From NCBI RefSeq assembly GCF_007565055.1, contig NC_044558.1:128018235-128082234 (forward strand): DNA of 64,000 nt, read 5' to 3'. The stretch comes from Rhinopithecus roxellana (taxonomy: Eukaryota; Chordata; Mammalia; Primates; Cercopithecidae). The stretch's first letter is position 1; each line of letters opens with the position of its first letter. The translations under genes and the position numbers were made by a program. Shown here one piece after another: positions 46,846-59,519 of the stretch. Under the pieces are notes generated by a model, which was given only the letters and a program-made list of their open reading frames with translations, had not been told where the DNA came from and ran no database searches.

Positions 46846-47122
46846 TTGGGAGGCCGAGGCAGGCAGATCACCAGAAGTCAGAAGTTCGGGACCAGCCTTT
46901 CCAACATGGTGAAACCCCGTCTCTACTAAAAATAATAAAAAATAATAATAATAATTAGCCAGGCATGATGGTGGGTGTCTGTAATCCCAGATACTCGGGA
47001 GGTTGAGGCAGGAGAATCTCTTGAATCCCGGAGGTGGAGGTTGCAGTGAGCCAAGATTGTGCCATTGCATCCAGCCTGGGCAACAGAATGAGACTCCATA
47101 TCAAAAAAAAATAGAATAAAAA
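46846..47122 (+). mobile_element. AluS, 5'-truncated
   Basis: Starts at TTGGGAGGCCGAGGCAGGCA, so the first 35 or so bases are missing. Flanking copies AAGACTATATATATACA (46829-46845) and AAGACTGTATATATACA (47123-47139) differ at one base and are its target duplication. An (AAT)n expansion lies at the mid A-rich linker. Confidence 0.93.
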
Positions 47123-47149
47123 AAGACTGTATATATACAAAGTGAGATA

Positions 47150-48060
47150 GGATGTAGGTGGAGGAGTATTTCTTACTCCCTAGTAGACTAGGAAATACCT
47201 CTGAGAAGTGATGGTATCTGAGGTGTGGCTTTAAGGATGGGTAAACTTTCAAAAGTACAGAGGAAAAGGTGGATGAAAAAGCTTTAGTAAAAGTCTGAAC
47301 TGAGAAGAGTGTGGGACACATTTGAATATATGTGAATTTTTTATAATTTCTGTATAAATACTTGTGGATGGCAACTCTTACAGCAATTACTGTGAAGGAA
47401 TAATCTGGATAATGCTATACTTTATTGACTAGATAGGCAGAGGAAGATAAGAGGGTCAATAGTTTGAAACAGTACTGTAAGAATTAGGACCATTAACACA
47501 GAACAGTTTAGATGGAAGATGATGAGTTCAGGGTTAGCAATATTAAGTGACAAGTGAAGATGACAATTCCAAAAGGAAGTTACAGACACATACTCGAGGC
47601 TGATTAGAACAAAAGGTGTCAGTTTGAGAATGCTAATCATACAGGAGATAATTGAACTCCACCAGTAGATAGACTCCCAGAAGAATATTAAAAGAAAAAA
47701 AAACAGAAAAAAAGTCTGATTCTAGTAAAGACTAGAAACAAGCTGAGGAGGGAGTTAATATGAGTATGCATGGTCTTACTAGAGACCAGGGGGAGGAGAG
47801 ATGATTCAGAACCAAAAGTAGTTACACCAAGGAGAGGAATAAGATCACAGACCAAGGTTCAAGAAAATTAAAATGTAGCAGATGTCTTTGGGTTTAGTGA
47901 TTAGGAGGACATTAGTGAACTTTCAAAAAACAGTTTTCAGAAATAAGTGGTGGAAAGAAAAATACAGAAGAGAATAGTGTAAGATACCAGAAGAGTCTCT
48001 TGGAAGAGCTTTGTTTTAAAAGAAAGTTGGGATTGCAGCAAGAGGTGGCAGCAAGAGTGA
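47150..48060 (-). mobile_element. Antisense L2 LINE, long decayed segment
   Basis: Reversed L2-like text: GAGGTGTGGCTTTAAGGATG, TTGGGTTTAGTGATTAGGAG, GACATTAGTGAACTTTCAAA, AGTGGTGGAAAG. The pattern matches other antisense L2 copies. It is interrupted to its left by a DNA transposon and an Alu. No open frame survives. Confidence 0.5.
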
Positions 48061-48278
48061 TTTATTTATTTAGTTAGTTAGTTATTTGTAATGCTAAGGT
48101 GAGGTGTGTGTCTTAATTACTGGCAGATGAAAAGAATTAGTGTGGAAAAGAAAACACTGAAAATTCTCAATAGTGAGCTGATTTAGGACTAATTATTGGT
48201 GAAGGTTCAGGGAAGGGAATGTGCTTGCTTCCAGAGTGGTCCTTTTGGCACTTCCTTATGTATTTTTCTCACAGGAAA

Positions 48279-48298
48279 CCCACCCCCACCCCCACCCC
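48279..48298 (-). repeat. Four-tract C/G run (quadruplex-capable)
   Basis: Plus strand CCC-A-CCCCC-A-CCCCC-A-CCCC: minus strand has four G tracts with one-base loops, an ideal G4 pattern. Confidence 0.8.
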
Positions 48299-48405
48299 AT
48301 ATCAGCCATTTACACTACATCACAGAAACTAGCGCTGTTTGCAAATGAAATACTGGATAAATTCACCAACAAGTACAGATGGGGAAGCTTTGAAAAGAAA
48401 GTAGA

Positions 48406-48680
48406 GGCCGGGGCAGTGGCTCATGCTTGTAATCCCAGCACTTTAGGAGGCCAAAGCAGGTGGCACCTGAGGTCAGGAGTTTGAGACCAGCCTGACCAAC
48501 ATGGTGAAACCCCACCTCTGCTAAAGATACAAAAATTAGCCAGGCGTGATGGCATGTGACTGTAGTCTCAGCTACTCAGGAGACTGAGACAGGAGAATAG
48601 CTTGAACCTGGGAGGCAGAGAGGCAGAGGTTGCAGTGAGCTCCAGCCTGCAAGAAAGAGCCAGACTCTTGTCTCAAAAAA
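48406..48680 (+). mobile_element. AluS with internal small changes
   Basis: Full-length Alu frame from GGCCGGGGCAGTGGC. AAAGTAGA at 48398-48405 and 48681-48688 is a short target duplication. Near the 3' end, GAGGCAGAGAGGCAGAGG shows a small duplication, and about 25 bp are missing before GAGCTCCAGCCTGC. Confidence 0.9.
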
Positions 48681-48688
48681 AAAGTAGA

Positions 48689-49640
48689 AATATTTCTAGC
48701 AGAATGAAAGAGAGAGAGAAAAAAAAAAAAATGACAGATACTGTAACATTAAAAAGATATTATGAACCTATTGACTTCAATTTTCTTGGTAGGATTGAGG
48801 ATATAATAGTGAAAAATCTTGAATGCTAGAAAAATATTGTTTTAGATATATAAAAAAGGGAACTTGCTTGATTCCTGCCCAGTAAAAAGCAGAGAGCTGT
48901 GTGAGACATGATTGTGCTAGCCTGCAAGATGAATTTTAACATATTTTACTTTGATTTGCAAAACATGGATCAGGTACTTTTTTTTAGCCTTTGAGGAATC
49001 AGAAATAGACAAAACGTTGGTGTCTAGCAGCATCTAATTTCTTTCTTTTTTTTTTTTTTTTAAGTCAGCCTTAATCATTGCTAGGATAGAGTTAAGCTTC
49101 CCCTGGCTTCTCCCTGGATAGTTAATAAATAAGGGATTTTCTTAAATTTCCCTTTGTGCTTCAAAATTGTATCATATATGCATTATCACAGAATTTAAGA
49201 TGCACCGTTCATATCGAATACTTGTCCTATAGAAAAATACCTTTCTTCTAGTAAATTCCAACCCTTAATTGCATATGACTTTTTAGACGCAGCAAGAATG
49301 TCATTCAGGCTTATTTATATTACTTTATCCTCAGTAATTTTCTTTCATAATTTGTCAGCTCACTCATGGCTTTCTGGCTGATTTTTCTTCTTTCTTTTTT
49401 TTTTAAAGTATATAACTGTCAAATAGTAGATCATCCAAATGTAGGAAAGATGCTAAATGATAAATAAACTTCCAGCAGCATGCAGAACTCCTTTGTCTGG
49501 CAGTGTTCCCAGTAATACCAAATGAAGTTGGGATGAAATTCTCAGAAGGCAATTACTTCTTGTTTTTTCTTCATTTTTATTTTTTATTCTTGAAGGAAAG
49601 TTTTCCAGTGGGAAGTAAAAAGAGACAACAGAAAATATGC
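48689..49640. other. Unique AT-rich non-coding sequence
   Basis: No family is recognised. T-rich runs near 49041-49062 and 49390-49410. Confidence 0.5.
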
Positions 49641-49936
49641 TTTTTTTTTTTTTTTTGGAGACGGAGTCTGGCCCCGTGCCCAGGCTGGAGTGCAGTGGGG
49701 CGATTTCGGCTCACCGCAACCTCCGCCTCCCTGGTTCAAGCGATTCTCCTACCTCCGCCTCCTAAGGAGCTGGGACTACAGGCGCCCGCCACCACGCCCA
49801 GCTAATTTTTGTATTTTTAGTAGAGACGGGGTTTCACCATTTTGGCCAGCATGGTTTCAATCTCTTGACCTCGTGATCCACCCGCCTCGGCCTTCTTAAG
49901 TGCTGGGATTACAGGCGTGAGCCACTGCGCCCGGCC
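49641..49936 (-). mobile_element. Alu (Sg/Y-like), antisense, full length
   Basis: Poly-T, then reversed Alu: GAGACGGAGTCTGGCCCCGT, CACCGCAACCTCCGCCTCCC, CTTGACCTCGTGATCCACCC, ending GCCCGGCC. GACCTCGTGATCC suits the Sg/Y group. A T24 run (49940-49963) follows directly, so poly-T flanks it on both sides. Confidence 0.92.
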
Positions 49937-49963
49937 GCCTTTTTTTTTTTTTTTTTTTTTTTT

Positions 49964-51559
49964 GGAAAAGCTTAAAAATGGTAGGAGGGGATTCCAAGAG
50001 GCCAATAATTTACTTCTCACCTAGTGGAGGTTCCTTGTGGAAAAGATTAGTTCAATTTGTGAATTTGTAAACTTCCTAACATTTTAACATACTTGGAACC
50101 CTCAGGCCTTTATTTACCAAGAGTGAAAAACTAGCAAGTTTTTAGTTATTTAGTACATTATTGATATTTTGACTACCAGCCAGACTTTATTAGCTGGACT
50201 TAAAAGTACTTACAAGAAACAAATTTTTGTGTTGTCCGTCTGGTTTTCAAATGATTGAAGTCTTTCTTTAGGTAATAAAATTCTGGTTTGTATGATTCTA
50301 AATAATTCAAGTATTAAGTGTAAAATACAGGAAGATAGCTGAGTATTCCGATGGAAAAAAAGTTATTAAATGCATCAGACTATCAGTATGCTTTAAAATG
50401 ACCCATGACCTATTTTGGAGCATGTCTTTAGTGGTTTAACAAGTCCTGGAGGCAACAAATTGTAAAAATTCTAGACTAAAAGCAGTTGCCTAGATCAGTT
50501 AGTCTTTATATCATAATGTTAAGTCTCAATGATGAATTTTGATGAGGAGTCAGTGTGCTTTACTTTTTTGTCCGTAATTTCAAGGGAATGGATCTGATAG
50601 TGATAGCTACTGAAGTTGATTAACCTAATCATTTGCCTACTAATGGCCTGATTCAGTGACAGGTCACTTCTTTTCTAGGTTAAATCATTTGTTTTAGATA
50701 AGAGAATGTGGAGAGTAATTTAAATGCCTTTTCAGATTTGTCTGGAGTAATGCCATATATATTTATTGAAGTTAATTCCTTTTAATACATTTTAGAAAGA
50801 TGACCAGCCATATTTCCCAGGAATTTGTTGCAAGGGATTAATGTGAGCAGATTGGGAGCTCATTATTCCATCTCCCAAATGTCTGACATGTTACCAGGGA
50901 ATAATTTATGCCCTGGAGCTAGCTGCCAGTGCCACTTTTTCTACAAACATAGTGTCTTTCACTTGCATTTCTTCCTCCTTTTTCATTTTTCCATATATCA
51001 ACCTAACAACACTTAATATTTGTTCAGAAATTGTTCCTATAATTGTTTAATTTATGGCAGCTCTCCAAAGACAGTTTGGTTTTGGGGTTTTTCGTTTGCT
51101 TGTTGTTTTGAGAAATTTGTTTAAATTTTGCTTATACCAACAGGGACCACACAAAACATATTTGCCTAGGGTCTCAGTTACTGTAAGGATGGCTTTGTCA
51201 TTGCATGTGATAGTGACAGGAAGGGACCTAAATACCATATCTATCTTCTCCATTAGGTCTTCCTCTAGATATTTAAAATTTTATCCTTTAGTCAGTTCTG
51301 CACTGTTGGACAGTTGTTTTATACTCTTCTCCCACTCTTTGAAATTGCTTTTATTTAGTTACTGTTGAGTATTATGTCTTTAGTTTGCACTGACAAACTA
51401 CAGGACACAGTTTTTAGCAAATCTATCATAGTAGGGATATTGTTGACGATGTTCACAGCGCACACAGTGTCAAGAGGATGGGGAGACATTTCTTTGTCCT
51501 CAGAGAAGGGAAAACAGTGTTTCTCTTTAACAACTGAACCCACTAGTATATTACTTGTC
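49964..51559. other. Unique AT-rich non-coding sequence
   Basis: Nothing recognised. The open frames at 51054-51368 and 51365-51562 (plus) overlap antisense frames and have no motif. Confidence 0.5.
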
Positions 51560-51692
51560 TAGGATCCCTGGTCTCCCCCTAGTAGAGGCCAGAAACAACA
51601 CCCCCAGGCCCCAAGTTGTGATAAGAAAAATGTCTCCAGACATTGTCAAATGTCCCCTGGGAGGCAACGTTGCTTCTAGTTGAAAACCACTG
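51560..51692 (-). mobile_element. MER20 (hAT-Charlie MITE), antisense, truncated
   Basis: Reversed MER20 text: GGATCCCTGGTCTCCCCCTA, AAAAATGTCTCCAGACATTG, TCAAATGTCCCCTGGGAGGC, ending GTTGAAAACCACTG. The far third of the element is missing. MER20 copies are known to act as enhancers in some placental cells; that role here is not shown. Confidence 0.85.
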
Positions 51693-54600
51693 AAATTACC
51701 GCATAATTTCATTGCCAGGTGTATGTAACATAGTAAATAAATATTTAGTGATTAATCTTAACACTTTATATAGGAAAATGAGAATATGCTTTTTCAAGCA
51801 TTTATGCTTGCAGGTTTTCAGGTGTCATCTTTAAGTCTATCAAATAGAAATTTTAAAGAACATATTCATTTCACTCTGAAGTAGTTTTCTCATAGTGGAA
51901 TTATGTCCAAGAAATCTAATGGCTGGGTGTGGGGGGAAATGTACTCTTCCCACACTTATGTGTTTGAGTGATTCGCAGGAGGAAGGAGAGTTTGGCTCTG
52001 TCCTCACAGTGCTTTCATGGAACACGTGTTTCAGGGAAACTGATGGATGACCTTGAGTAAGTCACTCTTTATTACAGGCCCTGGTCTCTTCAAAGAACAT
52101 TGATGAACAGGAATCAAATCCACAGAAATAAAAGGGAAAATTGCCACTGGCATTTATGCTTTTATTGTTTTCCCCATGTTTATAGATTAGTAGACATGTT
52201 GTTTAATACTTATTGAATGACCCTCTTATGTTGGGGCCTGTGGACATCATTGGCATGAGATGGGCACTACCTTGTGTTTGTTTAGCCAAATCACAATCTG
52301 TGGTACTTCATTTGAAATGAAACAAAGAAATCAAATAAACGACCACTGATAATAGATGTTTATCTGCAGGGACTGCAAATAGTTTACGCAATAGTCAATT
52401 TTACTAAGTGTACAAAAGCATATTTTGAGAGAAATAAAAACAAAAATAATACCTATCACTTTAAACCACAAATAGTTTCTGACCAACGCTGCAGTTGTGA
52501 CTTTTATTATATTCTTTCCCCCAGATATCTTGTTGTAAACATTAAGAAAATTAATGCAAATATTTTGCGTGTACTTTCCTCTAAACATACACATTCTGAA
52601 CATTTTCCAACTCTCAAGTTTTGCCTTCCACTTGAGAGAATAACAGAAGAAAAATATACTAACTTGATAACAGTTAACTTTATCTTTGAATTGCAGTATC
52701 TGACAAAGGGAAATCATTTTTATCTCACGCTGGGTGATTTTATACCATCTGTAGCATTTAGTAAGATCTTGTTTGTTATTAATCCTGACAACATACTCTA
52801 AAAGGGAAGTTTTGTGGGTGGACTTTTTATTTTTACTCCACTTATAGATAAAACTGATAAAAAAAGATTGTGCCAAAAATAATGAGGTTCTCATAGAAGA
52901 TTGAAATCTAAGACTAGGATGTATTAACTAGAACAAATAATTAGATACAGAGGTAAGTAAAGGTGATATAGAGTGGAGGAGGTTATATGGTAGTAAGGAC
53001 AGTTAACTAGAGAGGGTGAATTGAGGCAAAGAAACTGGAAAATGGTTGATCTTTTAAGATGAATATTAACATCCATTTTCATATACTAACAAAAAGACAC
53101 AGGATATAGGCTTTTAGTACATGCTTGGGACATTTTTTTTTTTTAATTTGGAGAAATTGAATGTTTTAATTTCTTATTAATACATATCCAAGCTATATGT
53201 ATAAATATGTATTTCTAATAGCATTAACATTTATGGTACAGGAATTTTTCTTTATAACCATTCTAGAGAACAAACTAAAATATTGTTTAATAGCATTCCC
53301 CATACGATTTTATATTCTCATCAAAGGTACTGATTTTCTTAAAAAGTTTTACCTTGGGAGAACAAAGATGGCCTAGCAGTTATATTGTCAACCTTAAGCG
53401 ATTGTCCCATTTTATGTAAAATTCAGCCATCATGTAAACATAAGTGAACCCCAAAGTTACCAGGGCTGATAACTACAAAGAAAAAGCCTGGAATAATATT
53501 AGCGATATTAATGAACTAAAATGATCTTAAAAGTCACACAAATGAAGCTTCTTGTTAGATTTGATTTTCTAGATCATAGAATTTTTGGTTTTGTTTTTTT
53601 TCCCCTTGTTTGATGGTGATGCATTGTGTAATAAGCAATTCTTGGAAAACTCTTAAGTGTTACAAGTTAAAGCTTATTCTTATTGGAAATCTGCAGGTTA
53701 TCAAACTTGCATCAAAACAGTTTACCTGCTGAGTTCTATGGTGTTGTGTTTAAATACTTCTGGGTGACAGTTTCCACTTGGATCTCTACAACTATTTCAA
53801 TTTGAGAATTTTGTAATCATATTCTTTGTTTTCAAATCATTTTAACTCTGATTTTAGAGCAAGTTGTTTACATAGTATCAGCGATACACACTTAAAATAG
53901 TATATATTTTTTTAAGTTTGGGAGAAAAAAACCTGTCAGAAAATTGTGGGTGAGACAAATAGATGGAGTAGAAATCGCAAAAATAAACTACATCATGATG
54001 AAGTGCAAACAGATGTAAAAGCTCTAGTTCTCAAAAGACTGGGAGCAGAGGAATGGAAAGAAGTTGTTTATTAAGGATGATGATTGGGAAATATAGAAAA
54101 GACCATCTCATGAAGCAAAAAGAACATGGCCATTGAACCCATATTGAAGTTAGAAACACGCAGTGACATTTTTTTTTTTTTCTTTTTTTGATACTGGGAA
54201 TGAATGATGATTTGGGGGATTGACAGGTCTTAACTCCACCTTTACTGCTTATTGTCCCTATTCAGTTTTACGGTGACTTAGTGCCATAACTGTGGTGACA
54301 TTTCTCTTCTGGTACCTCGAAAATATGGTAGTATATGCACGATTATTGCATTTTTAGGCCTTTGCATGAGTTTTTAAAGAGTATTCCAATTAACTATATG
54401 TTTATGATATGTAATCCTAGGACAATTTAGTTTTCTTTTTCATGGAGAAATACAGCATGACTTTAAATAAGTTTTGCTAAATAGTAAAATTGCAGCAGCC
54501 AGTTTTATTTTATACTGATTATGGCAACCCTGTGTATAGTGAATTTTTAATTAATATTTCTAAAATAAAGGAAAACATTATAATTTATGAACTTAGAGTT

Positions 54601-54764
54601 TCATTTATTCAAGTAAACTTTGCTGAACCCGTGTGTCTTGAGGAACTCTGTTAATCCATAATAAAATATAGCAGCCCTTGAGGAATTAGCAAAATTATAT
54701 CTAAAGCATAAATAATAAAGCCAAAAAGCCTTTTGTTTTATTTATGCTATTCCCCTGCTTTCAG
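51693..54764. other. Unique AT-rich non-coding sequence, about 3 kb
   Basis: Weak antisense L2-like text near 52190-52290. The 187-codon minus frame at 52331-52894 has AT-driven Lys/Ile-rich composition and no recognisable motif, so I do not call it a gene. Confidence 0.5.
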
Positions 54765-54789
54765 GCTTTTCTGTTTCTAAAGCATACAG
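54765..54789 (+). other. Candidate 25-bp microexon-like segment
   Basis: Acceptor CTATTCCCCTGCTTTCAG ends at 54764; donor ACAG/GTAAGT begins at 54790. The 25-bp insert is not a multiple of three, so inclusion would shift a frame. Splice strings this good arise by chance in large introns, so this is tentative. Confidence 0.25.
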
Positions 54790-57175
54790 GTAAGTTGAGA
54801 TCCCCTCATTTTAATATCCATGATACCTTATTGTAGGACAGCATATTATTACTTTGACTGTAAACTGAAATTGCTGGATGAGGAATAATTTGTCATGTTG
54901 TCATTACTTAAGGAGTAGATAGTATTTAAATATTGACTTTTTCATACATTAACATGTGTTCTCATTCTCTAGGCATATGACTACTACTCCCCCCTACTTC
55001 CTCCCTTTTTTTTTTTTATATCACATGGAACTGTTGAGCTCGGGAGTGATTCTGTCTCATGCAGCTTAGGGATCTGAAATTTACATAAGGACTTTAATAG
55101 TAGCTTATGACACATGATATGACCAGGCTTTTCACTATTTTTTGCCATTTATTTGGCTTAAAATCAATGGAACAAACTGAACTTGGCATTACTATTTCTG
55201 TTCAAAAAGAAGAAAAATATGTAATTTAACTGTTTTTTATGTTTTGGTCTTGGCACTGTGGCTTTTGTTTATGGAAAAAGACAGGAGAGGAAAAAAGCAT
55301 TATTTTAACTTCACATGATAAATAATCATATCAAACTGAGATTTCCTTAAAACGTATTTGTTTGTTTTTCTTATTACGATGAGTATTGCTAGTAATTCAG
55401 TGCAAGTTTGAAATGATATAATGGTAATACGCATTATAGGTTTAAGTGCATCACTAACATCATAACTTTATAGAGGTATTCCAGGAGAATTCATCTAGTT
55501 TCTGTACTTATTTATGAACAAGAGATGCTTATGTATTGTGGATGTTATTTCTTCTTGACAAATTCTATTAGCATAAAAGAAAAGCGTTAATATTTACTTG
55601 TAATAAAAGTAATAACATTTAACATTAAGTTCCTTTATAAGTGCTTTAATGGACATTATTAACTAATTTAAAACATCAACTATTCTTATCTGGAGTGAAT
55701 TTCTGCCAATATTAATTCGGAAAAAATAGGGATATAAATAGCATCTATGGCTTCCAAATGTTTAAAAGACATTCTATGTTCATTATTTTAAGCACTGGTG
55801 GTTGTGGAACTTTTAATCAGTGGATACAGCATAGAAAGTAAATAATTTTTTGAGGAATGAACAGTGTTATATACATTATATGCATAGCTAGAAGCATAGG
55901 AGAGGCTCTCATTTGTTATACTAGATATCAAATGGTTGAAGCCGTCTCTCTTTTCGTGTGACACATTTCAAACATACAGCACAGTACAGTGAATAATATA
56001 CAAAAGCTAGGTAGATTTAATGAATATTAAAATGTTCTGTATTTGATGTGGTATTTTTGTTGATAGCTAGAAAATTGCGTAGAAAAATCTCATTTTTCAT
56101 AATGTATACATTATTCCCATTAATAGATATATACTTTGTTAAATTTATTTTACGATGTTTGACCTTATGGGAATTTAGAGAATATGGGTAAAGAAGTAGT
56201 TTAGAGAGTATGGAAAAGAATTAGAGAAAATGGAAAGGATTAATTTTCAAAGAGATAAGCAAAATTGGTTGATGTTAATTTTTAATGGCTGGGTACATTG
56301 ATAAATGTGGATACAAGTAATATCTATTTTAATACCACTTGGAAAAAGCTGACACATAGTCACCACATTAATGGACATGTATGTATAAATGGGTTATTCT
56401 AAATGCATGTGTTGTCATAAGCATGCCTTATATTAAAAATAAAATCATTATCTTTATGGAGATACGAAAAAAATGCAAGATATTTTATTAACATTATTCT
56501 TTTCCAATTATACTAACCTTGGTAATCACATTTAAAGTTTTTTTTTAAATCATGTTTTAAAAAATCATCCCTATAATGGTCACCAGATTAACTTCTTAAT
56601 ATCAGCTTCATTTAGAGAAACTATGAAATTGGAAAACTGATATTCTGTATTGCTTGCTCTGTCTTCTACAGATACTTTCTGTACATTGTATATAAATAAT
56701 GTCTTTAAGAGGTTAAAAGATAAAGATATTCTATGTATTTTTATTTTAAAAATTCATTTAATTATTTATGAGGGAATTAGGGTTACAATAGTATATCTCT
56801 CTCTTCTTTCATAACCTTGTAAGGATTGTTCTATTTGCAGCAGAATAGTTCTTGCAGAACAAAATCATGGGATAAGAGAAGAATTGTAAAATTCATTAAG
56901 GCATTACCCCGTTTAATATTTTTATCATTAATTAATATGCTCAAAATAATGCACGTTTACATTTTGACATCAAAAAGAATATGTATCTAATGTATGAATG
57001 ATAGAATAAGGATTTAGAAAGGTTTCTCATTAACCTTCAGTCAGAATATTAAACCAGGAAAATTCCAGAGGAGGAAATAAAATTTTGCACTTAAGTTTTT
57101 AATAAAAGTTCAGTATGGAAAGTACCTGCATGTTTTTTCATAAGCAAATGAAGAAACAAAAAGTAAGGTTTAAAA
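54790..57175. other. Unique AT-rich non-coding sequence
   Basis: A weak antisense L1M-like stretch at about 55965-56030 (TTTCAAACATACAGCACAGT). Otherwise nothing recognised. Confidence 0.5.
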
Positions 57176-57189
57176 AATTTGGATTGACT

Positions 57190-57486
57190 GGCCGGGCGCG
57201 GTGTCTCATGCCTGTCGTCCCAGCACTTTGGGAGGCCGAGGCAGGCGGATCACGAGGTCAGGAGATTGAGACCTTCCTGGCTAACACGGTGAAACCCCAT
57301 CTCTACTAAAAATACCAAAAAATTAGCAGGGCGTGGTGGCGGGCGCCTGTAGTACCAGCTACTTGGGAGGCTGAGGCAGAAGAATGGCGTGAACCCAAGA
57401 GGCAGAAGTTGCAGTGAGCTGAGATTGAGTCACTGCACTCCAACTTGGGCGACAGAGCGAGACTCCATCTCAAAAAAAACAATAAT
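57190..57486 (+). mobile_element. AluY, full length
   Basis: GGCCGGGCGCGG to an A-rich tail. Perfect 14-bp target duplication AATTTGGATTGACT at 57176-57189 and 57487-57500. Text GGATCACGAGGTCAGGAGAT marks AluY. It lacks the CTCAAG change. Confidence 0.96.
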
Positions 57487-57810
57487 AATTTGGATTGACT
57501 TCAAGCCCAAAATCATGTGGCTTTTCTAACAGCAAGTGGCACTTTGGGCTTCACTAACTAACACTAGTATTTATGGCATACAGAACAGAATAATAAATTC
57601 AATAAATTCTGCACTGGCCAGATGACCTCTGCAGTGTTGAATTCAGTTGTGAGTATATAATTTCAAGAAGATATTCAAAAGCTGATACACTCACATAAAC
57701 AATCAATATATCTAGAAACAGTGTCCCAGATGAGGTGGAAGTTTAGCTTATGAAAGAGAACTTATGATGAAAAACAGAGGGAGAAAAACTGTGCTCTCTT
57801 AAGTTATCAA

Positions 57811-58100
57811 CGCGGTGGCTCATGCCTGTAATCCCAGAATTTTGGGAGTCCGAGGTGGGTGGATCACTTAAGTCCAGTGGTTTGAGACCAGCCTGGCCAA
57901 TATGGTGAAACGCCGTCTCTACTAAAAATACAAAAAATTAACTGGACGTGGTGGTGCGCACCTGTAATCCCAGCTACTCGGAAGGATGAGGCAGGAGAAT
58001 CTCTTGAACCCAGGAGGTGGAGGTTGCGGTGAACCAATATCATGCCACTGCATTCCAGCCTGGGCAACAGAATGTGACTCTGTCTCAAAAAAAAAAAAAA
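57811..58100 (+). mobile_element. AluS, lacking the first few bases
   Basis: Begins CGCGGTGGCTCATGCC, missing about 7 bases. Target copies AAGTTATCAA (57801-57810) and AAGTATCAA (58101-58109) flank it. Confidence 0.94.
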
Positions 58101-58213
58101 AAGTATCAAAGGAGTGAAATTTTTCTCTTTGTAGTTCTGTAAGGTGATATTTGGACAATGAATAGAACATAGAGCAGTCAGATTTTGCTTAAATATAAGG
58201 AAGACATTTCTAG

Positions 58214-58529
58214 CACGGTGGCTCAAGCCTGTAATCCCAGCACTTTGGGAGGCCGAGACGGGCGGATCACGAGGTCAGGAGATCAAGACCATCCTGGCTA
58301 ACACGGTGAAACCCCGTCTCTACTAAAAATACAAAAACTAGCCGGGCGAGGTGGCGGGCGCCTGTAGTCCCAGCTACTCGGGAGGCTGAGGCAGGAGAAT
58401 GGCGTGAACCCGGGAGGCGGAGCTTGCAGTGAGCTGAGATCTGGCCACTGCGCTCCAGTCCGGGCGACAGAGCGAGACTCCGCCTCAAAAAAAAAAAATA
58501 AATAAATAAAATAAAATAAAATAAAATAA
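58214..58529 (+). mobile_element. AluY, slightly 5'-truncated, young monkey-type
   Basis: Starts CACGGTGGCTCAAGCC, about 8 bases short. Very low divergence. Diagnostic text: CTCAAGCC, ACTAGCCGGGCGAGGTGGC, GAGATCTGGCCACTGCGCTC. The tail carries (AATA)n and (AAAAT)n units. No clean target duplication is seen. Confidence 0.95.
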
Positions 58530-59519
58530 GGTAGTGTTTTTTCTAAATATGAAGTAGGTTAAATGATCGTACACAGAGAAGTTTCTGTTAGAGTAGATCA
58601 CCCAACTTCATAAGCGTTTATTTTATTGTTTCTGAACAGTGAAGAACAGACCAAGATATGAAAATCTTAATCTCCTAGATTATTGTGTGTCTCAGTGTAC
58701 TTCAGAGAAGAGTCCTGTAACTATGCTCTTCATTTAGTGGAAATTTCCAAATCTAAGCAAACCATGACTTTTAAGCTCAGATCTAGGCTGACTTCTGTAC
58801 AGAGTAGAATTATCAGTTCCCCTTGAGGAGCTGTTTTTAAAGCAGTCATTCCTGTGGACTAGCAGTATCCATTCAGTATCAGCTAGTGAGCTTATTAGAC
58901 ATTCTGATGGACAATGTTTTAGATGAAACTAGAAAAGTCTTCCTTTTAAGAAGTTTCCCAGGTGATGCGACAAGTGTTCATGTTGTGATAGCATCAACTT
59001 AAATGTGTCAGTATGGATGATGATTGGAGTTTGGTACTTAAAGTAATCTTTGTATTACTTCTACCTGAAATTCTAGAGTTAGAGCTAAATTTCTTTACTA
59101 CTTCATGTTTGTTCATCTATGAATTGTGGGAGCTTATACTGTAGACTGATCTCAGTCATTTATTCATTAGTATGGATGAAGGATAATGAGAATAATGTTT
59201 GATGAGGAAATGACGGAAAAGAAATGTGGGTACTAAGTACTGTGTTGAAAGACAGGGAAACAGCATTGAGGATTGATACAGGTCTCTCTTCTCATAGACT
59301 CTGGCACCACAGCAATAATATTGTAAACTCCAAGGAGAGCCATTCACACTGTAGTCTACATGAATGATGACCCCCTGGAGTTGTGCAGTGCACAACACTC
59401 ACAACTGCATACTTGATCCTTTTAAACCCTTTACATCTACTTCTATACTTATAACAGAATTACTTCCAAAGCCTAAACTTGAATCCTATCATCCTGATTA
59501 ACTATCAGAAAAACAAAAC
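58530..59519. other. Unique non-coding sequence
   Basis: No family is recognised. Contains the palindrome GTTGTGCAGTGCACAAC at 59380-59396. Confidence 0.5.

Noticed and set aside
52331..52894. 187-codon minus-strand frame
   Set aside because: AT-driven composition, no domain, no splice or promoter context, overlapping a plus-strand frame.
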